In this document: in pieces, positions 1 to 9,205 of the stretch | Numbering within the stretch: position 1 is the stretch's first letter | How the letters are laid out: each line of letters starts with the position of its first letter | Source of the DNA: Isoetes taiwanensis | Taxonomy: Eukaryota > Streptophyta > Lycopodiopsida > Isoetales > Isoetaceae | Direction of reading: 5' to 3' | Assembly (NCBI GenBank): GCA_021234155.1 | Contig: JAJEKV010000060.1 | Location: 370,001 to 434,000, forward strand | Length of the DNA: 64,000 nucleotides | The notes under the pieces: generated by a model | Seen by the model: only the letters and a program-made list of their open reading frames with translations | What the model was told of the DNA's origin: nothing | The model's database searches: none | Position numbers and translations under genes: made by a program

Positions 1-252
1 AACATATCAAACCCTTGGGCGTCTGCGAGGCGGCGATTAGTAGAAACCAAAGTGTTTTGTCGTTCCGGACATTGCGGAGGCTCGAAATGCCGATCCGACT
101 TAGCCACATCGTCACGGAATGCCAAAATTACCCTAGGGACCAAGTTACCGCGGTCCAGTTTGCAAAAGAAAGAAACACTAAGCCCTACATTGCGATGTGT
201 GACCACCTCTTAGGCCAATTGACTACGAGTGTGTTGCACATGAGATAGTTTG

Positions 253-778
253 GCGCTTCTTCTTCGAGAAGGGGTGGGCTTCGGCCACAAAACTTGGTCC
301 CTAGGGCAATGTCGGCGTTCGAGTCCATTGGCGAGGCAGATCCACGGTTCCCGGAGAGGGAAGTTGCCCGTCCGTCGCCCGGCAACCGGGAGAGAGGAAT
401 TTTTGGGGCAAGGCTTCTTCGGTGGTTTTAAGGTCCGTGCTCACGGCGTCAACACCCCCCCTACCGCCAAGGTCCTAGTCAAATCTGACAAGGATAGAGC
501 CTCGAAACGTAAACCATATGAGTTGCGGGGTTCTAGCGGGGGTTTTGCGTTTTGGGTGCCGAGTTTTGGTCTTTTGCACTTGGGGCGTGGCGATCACATG
601 TAGTTGAGAACGAAGCAAAGCGGGAACCAGCGGAATGGAGTTTGGACCTGTACTCCTCCCGTTGTGGCGGTTAGAAGTCAAGGCCAGCTTTTAGGTAGCA
701 AGACATTAAGTAAATTAAGTAATTAATGCATAGTACGGACTTAAATTACGATTTTTTGTCGACTAGCTTCCTAAGTCA
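253..778 (-). mobile_element. LTR-like repeat, copy A (reverse orientation)
   Basis: This block is the diverged reverse complement of 21,089-21,625. The shared landmarks run in the same order: the CACAAAACTTGGTC segment near 284-298, GGAGAGGGAAGTTGCC near 353-368, GCCGAGTTTTGGTC near 561-574, TAATTAATGCATAGTA near 720-736, and TAGCTTCCTAAGTCA near 764-778. By eye roughly three quarters of the bases agree, with small indels. Copy B has a TATA box and sits after a gypsy-type polypurine tract, so I read both as LTR R/U5 regions of one family. In copy A the TATA position has decayed to CTAAAAG. No protein-coding part of the element is recognisable next to it. Confidence 0.55.
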
Positions 779-859
779 GCTAGCTTGTTGAGATAAACTA
801 CATCTTCGCATGTTGGTAGGGTATAAGTTCTCATAGCAGGGGACAAAATTAAAAAAATA

Positions 860-888
860 AATATATATATATCTATCTATCTATCTAC
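860..888. repeat. (AT)n/(TATC)n microsatellite
   Basis: A short run of TA dinucleotides passes into four TATC tetramers. It lies downstream (on the minus strand) of the tRNA-like SINE head and could be its decayed 3' tail. That link is a guess. Confidence 0.6.
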
Positions 889-1242
889 TCTATATATGTT
901 CTTATGTTTGTCGCTTTCATCCGGATCAGTCCGCTCGAGATCCGGCGGCTCCATTGGCTTTGGGGCGTATCCCTCACGGCCCATGGCTTGGGAGTTTATA
1001 TATAATTCGTATAGACGCCGATCCTCACGGTCGGTGTTGATTTGATCCCGATCGTCGGTCCGAGATCCTACGGCTCACGTTGCTTTGGGACACATCCTAC
1101 GGTGTACATGACTTTGGGAATTATATGTAATAGATCCTATGGCTCATGTTGCGTGAGATCTCAACCCTTGATCGAGTCCAGGATCCTACGGCCCAAGTTG
1201 AATGCTCATCCCTTAGGAAAAGGCTTTTAAAATTTTTATGTT

Positions 1243-1306
1243 GTGTGGGGGATTCGAACCCTACCCATTGACCCCCCAACCCCCCATTCTAACCACTAGA
1301 CCAAGC
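1243..1306 (-). repeat. tRNA-derived sequence with pol III A and B boxes (SINE-like head)
   Basis: Read on the minus strand, TGGTCTAGTGG (1,303-1,293) fits the A-box consensus TRGYNNANNNG. GGTTCGAATCC (1,260-1,250) is a perfect B box with the T-loop TTCGAAT. The spacing is tRNA-like. The putative acceptor arms do not pair, and a G-rich stretch (about 1,288-1,269) replaces a normal anticodon arm, so this is not a working tRNA gene. The sequence continues downstream (to about 890) as a body with repeated GATCC(T)ACGGCTCA-like units. A tRNA-derived SINE is the simplest reading. A degenerate tRNA pseudogene is the alternative. Confidence 0.5.
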
Positions 1307-1390
1307 ATTAATTCCATAAAAAATTTATGTTTCAAATATACTTAAGGGTAATATTTCCATTAAGATAAAATATACTATAACATTCTAGCT

Positions 1391-1650
1391 AGTTCAGGAA
1401 TGTTCTAGAATGTTCTGGAAGGCTCTAGAAAGTTCGAGAATCTTCTAGAAAGTTCTAGAACATAAGAGAATCTAGGGGGATCTAAGAAAATTCTTCCTGA
1501 AAGTTCCAAATTGTTCTAATAAGTTTCAGAATGTTCTAGAATGTAGGGGAATCTACGGGAATGTAAGGAAATCTAGGGAAATACTTCCAGAAAGTTCTAG
1601 AATATATTGAAAGTCTTAGAATGTTCTAAAAAGTTATAGAATGTAAAGAA
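1391..1650. repeat. 10-bp tandem array of TTCTAGAA units (heat-shock-element-like)
   Basis: From 1,391 to 1,470 eight decamers follow each other without a gap, each close to TGTTCTAGAA. The array degenerates and shifts register to about 1,650. Each unit contains an inverted nTTCnnGAAn pair, so the alternation of TTC and GAA every 5 bp continues for many units. This is the consensus layout of a plant heat-shock element. Whether a heat-shock factor binds here is inference. No gene starts nearby on either strand. Confidence 0.75.
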
Positions 1651-2069
1651 ACATGCACGTAGGAACATGCTAAAACTCGAACATGCACCGTAGGACGCAT
1701 TAAATTTCTTGTATATATATGTCGTCGTAACAAGCGAACACGTAGCTACATATACTATTGGTGGAAACCTAACCTTTTTAAATCTAACAAAATAAAATTT
1801 TAAGATAAACTACATCTTTGCATGTTGGTAAGGTATTAGTTATCGTAGGAGGTAAGGTATTACTAGTTATCATCATCGTATTATATACCTCATAGCTCAA
1901 CGGATGTACCACAAAACATTGAACATTTTTATGGTGGTATATTTCATAACTTTAACGGGTGTAGCAAGTCAAATAAACCCTATCGATTAAATAAACCCAT
2001 GTATCAAGTGTACATGCATTCTATACTATTTAAAAAAAAAAAAAAAAATAATAATAATAATTTTTTTTT

Positions 2070-2175
2070 TTTTTGGTCGTCGTAAAAACAAAAGCGTCGT
2101 TACAAGCGTCGTTCAAGCGGCGTTTTTGTCGTCGTTTAACGGCGTCCGCGGCGTCGTTAAGCGGCGACACATTGA
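2070..2175. repeat. GCGTCGTT-rich subterminal-type repeat
   Basis: Several copies of GTCGT(C/T) and GCGTCGTTA sit just after an A/T homopolymer stretch. They resemble the motif cluster at 3,320-3,715, which ends in a CACTA terminus. The two clusters may belong to one CACTA-type element with 2.2-3.3 kb as its interior, but no matching second terminus is visible upstream. Confidence 0.4.
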
Positions 2176-2379
2176 TTTAAATCATAAACGGCGGCAATCC
2201 CGCGCTTATTTTCGAGCAAGCAAAGCTTGTGGAGGAGCATTTTTGAGGTGATTTTTGGTTGCCGGATCTACTTTGGGGTCTATTCTAAGTGTAAGACAAG
2301 CTTCATAAGGTATGTGCGGATCAACCAACTTCGTTTTTTGAATCTAAACTTGTTTTTTTGGGTAGATTTAGGGCTTTTG

Positions 2380-5000
2380 TATTTGTTGTTTGTTCTTCCT
2401 TCAACCTTCATTCTTCTTCTTCCATTCTTGCATCCTTCTTCCATACATATTCTTCCATTCCCTTTGTCATCTTCTTCTTGATTCTTCCTCCTCTTATACC
2501 ACTACTTCCTCCTCTTATTCAAATTCTTACTCTTAATCCTCCTCTTAAGCTTCATCTTCTTAGGTATTCTTCCTCCCCATTTTTGGGTTCCTCCTCTTCT
2601 TCTTAGCCTTTTCTTCTTGAATTCTTCCATTCTTCTTCTAATTTTTTTCCCATCTAAGAAGGCGTCGTTAAAAGGCGAGACCCTTCTTCTTTCCAAAATT
2701 TTTCCTTATTAGTTGTTTTATACTATTTCTTTCTAATCATTGAATTTTTTGTTTTGCATGTACACTCCTAGCAAAATGTGTTGTTCTTGCAAAACAAGTT
2801 GGCACCTCTTCAGTGTAAGGATTTAGTTTTTTCAATACGCTAATAAAATACTAATGCTTTATTTAGGTTAAATTGTTATCCAAGAAGGGGCGTCATTGAA
2901 ACCACCCCTCCCCATTGATTTTCCATATTTTTTTTTTTTAAGTTGTTTATTTATACTAATATTTTATTAATCATTGAATTTATTGTTTTGCATGTACACT
3001 CTAGCAAATCGTTGTTTGTGCAAAACAACTTTGCTCCTATACCCGGTAAAGCATTTAATTTTCAATATGCTTAATGTATTGATTAATGTATTTAGCTTAA
3101 TTTATTGATTAATGTATTTAGCTAAAAAAATTGGGCTTCATTTATTTTTGTATTTTTTAATATATTTAAAGCGACATCATTTAATGACGTTAAAATCTTA
3201 TATTTCTTTATTGGTTAAATTCATTTTATAGGCTTTAAATTAAATGTATTAACTTCATTCATAATAAATGTGTTATTATTATTTTTGTCAATTTATAAAA
3301 AAAAAAAAAAAAAAAAAATACGTAAGCAGCGTCGTTAAGCGGCGTTGCTTAAAGCTTACACGCCGACAACGGCGCTGCAATGCTGCGCGCGGCAGCGTGC
3401 GTGGTGCCGCGTGTACGTGACGTCGTTTAACGACGTCAAACACGTGGCTGCCGCGTCGAACTTCGCCGACGCCATTCACGCCCGCCGCCCGTGGCGTGGC
3501 GGCGATCGCGATAATCGTGGCGTCGTTGAACGACGTCAGGTCGTCGCTTTAAGACGCCGCGGTTGCGACGCGTATAGCGACGCATAAAGGTCGTTTATCG
3601 ACGCTCCGACGTCGAAATAGACGTCGTTTATCGACGTTTTGACGTCGATCATCGACGTCTAAACGACGTCTGGACGTCGTAATAGACGTCGTAACAGGGC
3701 TTTAATTTTGTAGTGGTTGGTTCGTTGTGCTCCAGTGTTCATGCTCTCTTTGGCGTTGTCGTCGCTAATGTGCTAGTCTCTAGTATTGTCCTGTTTACTG
3801 CACGGATCTCGTTCTACTTGACATTCTTTTTCAGCTGCTTTAGTCATGTTTATCCATATTTCGTCTGTTTGATCATTAGTTTCATGAGCCTCCATGCTCT
3901 ACTTGTTCCACTCTAAGGTGTTTTTTATATGATTGTCACTTGAGATCTCTTTTGTCTGTATTACTCCGTTTTCTACATTTCTATGGTTTTCGCTTTGACC
4001 CAATTTGTAGTAATTTTTTCTTCTTTCTCTGTCGAGATTGCTTATTGGGCATTTATGTGTGTTTTGCTCTTGTTGCACCTCTCGTCATTTTTCGTGCTCC
4101 TTGGCTTTGTTTGCACTTGTTATTAGATTCACCCTTTTTGTTCTATGTATCCTCCTAGACTTGACACCCCTTTGTACATCTAGTCTTTTCAAGAATCTCG
4201 TAATATTTGGTACCGTTCCTTCAGTTCAAGTTACGTCATTATTTCCATTACTTCTATTGGTATTTTATAGCTTTATTTTATTCCTTTGTCTCCTTTTTCA
4301 TTCCATTGTCGCACTTTGGCATGCTTCTTTAATGTTGTTTCTGCATTTGGTGTCTTTTTGTTTGTCTTGACAACCTCTAGTGCTACTTGTCCCATCTTAT
4401 TTGTTATGGATTGTCCTTTTTTTTGGTTTTCTTATCCCCTTTCTTTCATTCTTTCTTTCTTGTCGTTGCCATTTTCACCCTCTTCGTTTCATGATTCCCT
4501 TGTTAAGTTTGCTTTAATCCATTATTGGATTTGTTTTAATAGTTCCGACATGTTGCATTTACTTCCCTTGTCTTGCGTGTTGCTCCTTTCTATTTTTTGC
4601 TAGCTAAGTCAGTTCGGTTTTCTCGTAATTGCGTTTTTCACTCAAATCGTTTCTCTGTTATTGTTGTTGTTTGATTGTCGTTTTCATATATTTGTTTGAA
4701 TTTTTTCATCTTTCGCTATATTGTTTCATTTGTACACTTGATGTTTTTTCGTTGGTTGAACCCTCTACCTCATTCTTTTCTTTTGCCTTCGTTGTCTCAT
4801 TTATCACTGTACGCTCCTCGTTGTTCCAGTCTTCTAGCCCTCCTTAATTGCTCCTCTTTCCTCGTTCTCCGTGTTCTCTACTGGCTCCTTTTCATTCCAT
4901 TTTGTTCGACCCCTGTAGCCTCGTCTCTTCCTTTGATTTCTACATTTCATGTTCATCTCTATCGGCCACTTGTTTGTGTGATAGGACCCATCCTAGGAAT
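2380..5000. other. Pyrimidine-biased stretches, no gene
   Basis: The plus strand is strongly C/T-rich at about 2,380-2,660 and again at about 3,715-5,000. Stop codons are rare in the forward frames there, giving long hydrophobic Leu/Phe/Ser translations. These are composition artefacts: the frames overlap each other and none shows domain order. The part between holds A/T-rich sequence, an A run at about 3,298-3,318, and the CACTA-like repeats. Confidence 0.55.
3320..3715 (-). mobile_element. CACTA-like transposon terminus with palindromic subterminal repeats
   Basis: On the minus strand the block begins at 3,715 with CACTACAAAATTAAAG, the form of an En/Spm (CACTA) terminus. Dense GACGTC-type units follow, for example GTCGTTTAACGAC near 3,422-3,434 and several GACGTCGTTTATCGACG-like palindromes near 3,617-3,660. 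CACTA elements typically carry short subterminal repeats where transposase binds. No transposase gene and no second terminus are visible, so this is a fragment or a non-autonomous element. Confidence 0.5.
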
Positions 5001-5049
5001 TAAGATTTATCTTATTATGACCCTCTTGCTTCAATATTGCAGTTGTTAG

Positions 5050-8000
5050 AAGTCTTTCCAGGCCATCCATACGTTGCAAACTGTGTAAAAATCTTGTTAA
5101 TCCTCATAGTTTGCATTGCATATGCAAGTGACAATTAGATTATCCATATACGGGCACCGCAAAACTACATGACAAAAGAAGCCAACGTTATATGGTATAT
5201 GGTACTAGACGATTAATGGAGCATCTTAAACCATTTTGAAAAGCACAACATTCTCCAAACTATTCTTTATGCCACAAGAATCATGATCTGTGTATGATTC
5301 GGATACACTCGTATTGTGCTACACATGGCTTTTAAACCATGAAAGTTGTAATGGGGTGTATTATTGCCATAAAGATGGAACTCGTTTAAATGGTCCTTTG
5401 GCATGTGGAGAAACATGTTACTTGCATTTATGTAATATTACTTCAGAAAACTAGTTATGGCACAAAGGTCATCTAAAAATTACACGCTTCCGTCTTTTCC
5501 TTCTTCCTTACCATGGATCTTCTATGTGGATTCTTTTTGTTAGGCTGAAGCTCAAGGACTCCCGAGCATCAAAGCATTAGAAAATTAATATTGATATTGA
5601 TTTTATTGAAAAATGAGAAATGGCAAATTTTTCAAACCACAAATAACATTAGCCAATGTTTCCCTAGGCTTTTATGACTAAAATTTGAGTAGAAAAAATC
5701 TCGTGAATATAAGTAATCTAAAAAATCTTTTATTTGCTTATCTTATACCTATGCACATGTGACCATAAGCACAACTCTATTCGCATAATTGGGTACTTCA
5801 TGCAGGTAATAGTCTTGGAAGCTAACAAGCAATCAACCAGTAGCAGGTCAATGCCAAGAATATGGAAAGTTTGCGTTCTTGATAAATGTGAAAATTCTCT
5901 TACACTTTGTTATTGCAGAAGTGCTTAGGGCATATCCATGTTTGGGTTGTCTTGCCCTCCCCAAGATTTCCCTTTTCTTGCTGTGTGACTTTCTCCACAG
6001 CTTGTCAAAATTCATGTGCAAACTAGAACAAGCACCCTACCCATGTAAAATAACTACCTGCTAGCACTTCCTAACCCTTTCCCTACTACTAGTTAGTAAT
6101 TTATTTTCTAGCATGTATGGAAAAATTTGAGGCCTAGACTTAGCTAGCTGGCATTGGTTTAGAATGTTTCCACAAAGAAAATGACTAAAATAAGGAAACA
6201 AATGAAAAGTATAGTAATTTCAGCTTAATTTTTTTCGTTGTCCACACCATAGAAATTTTTGGGATGAATTTTGGGTTAATTTACCTAAATACTAGAAAGT
6301 ATGAGAGGGAAAATGTGTAGAGTTTAGTTAAACCATAGGAAGTTTTGGGATTAGTCTTGGGCAAGTTTAGCTAAAGCCATTGTAGCTAACAAGCAATATG
6401 CGATTAGTAATTTATTTCTGGTGGCAACACTCCATTTGAATGGCCTAACCCTTTAAGTTGTGGGCGTAAGGAGGCCAAATAGGCCAAACTGAAGAAAAAG
6501 GCCGACGAAGAGAAATGGCCTCGTTTGGGTGGAAGCGAAAGGGGGAAAAGCAAAAGAAGGAGGAGCAGAGAGCTAAGAGACAAGAGGAAGAGCTGAGGAC
6601 AAGAAATCGCGAAGAGAAGGACCGCAAGGAGAAGGGGCTACAGAAGGACGAGTCGCCGAAGAAGAAGAAGAGCCTCCAGTATTATCATAGGAGAAAGGGC
6701 AGCGGGTGACCTTCCATCCGACGATGACTCAAACAGTGCTTACTGCCTGCCCAAAGACCCCATAGCTGGTGAGGGAACGTCTGGAGCAAGGGAGACCCCC
6801 TCGGGATGTATCAGATCACCAGGAGAGCGAGGAGCAAACGCAGATACTCAAGCTCATGTGGAACCATCGGAACCCTATAGATTGAAATATGAGAGGTAGG
6901 TCGGCGAGAAAATGCTAACATTAGGGCCCGATTGAGCCTACAAGAAGAGCCTGGCAGAGTATAAGGCTTTATAAAAAGATGTATGATGCCTACTGCCAGT
7001 ACTACAAAACCCATAAAGTTCGATTCGTCGAAAAGAGAGGTCTTTAAGTGATCCTTAGATCTAATGTAAATATAGTTATAAGTTGAGACACTATCCATAG
7101 ACAAATATATTTTGTGTACTTCATGAAGGGCATGGAAAATGCTACGTGGCAAGATTGAGCTTTCAGTGGTGTATACAAACTCTGATTTTGCTGTCTCTTT
7201 TTGCATCGTCCAATTTGAGTCTTTGACCTTATAGATTATACCAACATCAAGGAATTTATTTCAGCTTTGAACTCGGTCACAATACTTAGGGTTGAGCCAA
7301 TTATATTTGTTGCTAAACGGTCTAGCATTATGTATCATGAGTTGTCCCGACTTTGCCCTGCTATGCATGTCTTTATTAACTCCACACAAAGACATGTTCG
7401 TAGTTTTTAAATAACCTGACAGTAGGAATCCTGAAGTTAGTTGACAAACCCATAAGGATTGAATTTTGATGATCATCAATGATCTCTATCTATGGAGCCT
7501 AGATGTGAAGGATAACCTCAGAATTCATAACCCTAGATTATGTTGCGGGTTGTAGAATCATGGGGGTTGCTTGTTCAGAAATATAAAAAAGGAGTGGATG
7601 CTCTACTAGGAGTGAGGAAGCCTTTAGTGCTTGGAGTGTCATTGGATACTGCAAGAATTACCCCTCAAAGATTTTACAAGCTACTTATCAAAAAATAGGT
7701 GCCAAATGGAAAATTGTAATTTTTTGATAGAAACTAAAGGCTAGCTTATGAAGCGCCCATACTACCTTTACTAGAGCCATAAATTGTGGAATCCCAAAGG
7801 CTTTATTTTTCGCCTTCAATCTAAATGACAACCGTTTTAATAACTGTTGTAATTTAATGCTCTAAATTTTTCGAAGGCTCCATCCAATCGAAAGTTAGAT
7901 ATCCATCATAATACCGAGGTTCTTGTTGTTTTATGTCCAGGCAAGGGGCATAATCTAAAATCAAGCTAAATGTTTTGCTCTCAAACCCACCAAAAATTTA

Positions 8001-8760
8001 CATGCAAATATAACTTTGAAGGCATACCTATAATGGCCGTTTTCTAGAAAGCAAACACGTGGATAAATACCAGGAACAATCTCCTTAACAAGTTCTCATC
8101 AAGATGGCATAACAAATGAATCAGGAAAAGTACTACCAAGCCCCTTATATATCTGATTATTTTCTCTACTTTATTACCAAAAATTTGCTTTTCTTTCATC
8201 ATTGCCTCGGTCGAAGCGTCTTCGTGCATTCTCCCAGTTAACCATCACTTCACCCAAGCCCATGACGTAAAAAATACTTAGGAGGCATTCTGCTGCATCC
8301 GAAAGTAGCGCCATACCACGTGGCACTGTTTCGTAAACAACTGGGGAGGGGGGGAAAGGCTTTTTTTCCTCCTGGATTCCTATTTTTGTTTCTTCTATGG
8401 AAACTTCTGTTGGTGGCGGAGCTTAAGCGGCGCCACCACTATTGTTTTGTACAGAAAATTGGTGTATAGACAAGACACATTTGAAAATAATTTTATATAA
8501 TTTGACACAGTTAATACACCAGACATTCGAGTTATATTATCACATTGATATCAAAACAATCCCAATATAATGCAAAACATGTTTTCACATCAAAAATTCA
8601 TATTATCACATTGATCAAAACAATCCCAATACAATCCGAAATTTTTACAGCAGAAATTTACTTGGAAACCTTGTTGCAATTCTGAAGGACACTAGCTAAT
8701 CCAGAGGCATCTGCAACTGAAACAATCACACACTGATTCAATGTTGCACCAGCAAAAGAC
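5050..8760. other. No recognisable gene
   Basis: I see no domain-bearing reading frame or RNA gene here. A 64-codon Lys/Glu/Arg-rich frame at 6,515-6,709 (plus) has low-complexity composition and no family signature. The remainder is ordinary AT-rich intergenic sequence or unrecognised repeats. Confidence 0.5.
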
Positions 8761-8766
8761 TGGCCA

Positions 8767-8834
8767 CTATCACATTTAAGGGTCTGAACGGGACTTGAAC
8801 CCACTACCTCTGTTCAAACCCTTAAATGTGATAG
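8767..8834. repeat. 17-bp perfect inverted repeat with a tRNA T-arm-like loop
   Basis: CTATCACATTTAAGGGT at 8,767-8,783 is exactly complementary to 8,818-8,834, with a 34-nt loop that adds another short stem (TGAAC/GTTCA). On the minus strand the loop contains GGTTCAAGTCC, a good pol III B box/T-loop. A foldback of a tRNA-derived fragment is one reading. A small hairpin RNA is possible but unsupported. Confidence 0.6.
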
Positions 8835-9113
8835 CCACCAGAGTTGTTGATAGTAGTATGTGCTTGACATAACTCTGGATGAGCATTGAAGACAGCATCC
8901 CAGAAATTATCGTCATCATTCTCGTAAACAACGGGCGCTTGCTTTCCTACAATTGTAAGCTCACTATGCTACATAGCCAAGCTACTATCTGTAGCATGTT
9001 TATCTGCTACAACATTAAAACCATCATTCAGTTAAATTGGATTTATGTCAGGATTTTCGACCATTTTGGCATTGCAACTTTTTCCCGAGTTAGTAAATTT
9101 GCATCGAGAATGT

Positions 9114-9116
<3 letters not shown>

Positions 9117-9145
<29 letters not shown>
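9117..9145. repeat. 29-T homopolymer (poly-A on the minus strand)
   Basis: An uninterrupted T run lies about 60 bp beyond the stop codon of the minus-strand DUF7869-like pseudogene. It could be the poly(A) tail of a retroposed copy or a chance homopolymer. Confidence 0.7.
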
Positions 9146-9149
<4 letters not shown>

Positions 9150-9164
9150 GCGCAACATGATACA

Positions 9165-9198
9165 TATGTCACTCGACATATGTATGTCGAGTGACATA
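9165..9198. repeat. 16-bp perfect palindrome arms with 2-bp centre
   Basis: TATGTCACTCGACATA at 9,165-9,180 is exactly the reverse complement of 9,183-9,198, separated by TG. It lies between the stop codon of the DUF7869-like pseudogene and the poly-A run. It is far too compact and exact to be ignored, but its role is unknown. Confidence 0.7.
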
Positions 9199-9205
9199 AT
9201 GCCAA

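Noticed and set aside
1243-1306. A functional tRNA gene
   Set aside because: A and B boxes fit, but the acceptor stem does not pair and the anticodon arm is replaced by a G-rich string.
3713-5049. Overlapping hydrophobic reading frames of 70-124 codons on the plus strand
   Set aside because: They arise from pyrimidine bias, overlap in different frames, and show no motif or plausible membrane-protein pattern.
6515-6709. Lys/Glu/Arg-rich frame of 64 codons
   Set aside because: Low-complexity composition, no homologous feature, no promoter or splice support.
8767-9198. A microRNA precursor or a CRISPR-like repeat from the two hairpins
   Set aside because: The hairpins differ in sequence, have no regular spacing, and no arm shows a recognisable miRNA. 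CRISPR arrays are not expected in a plant nucleus and none is present.
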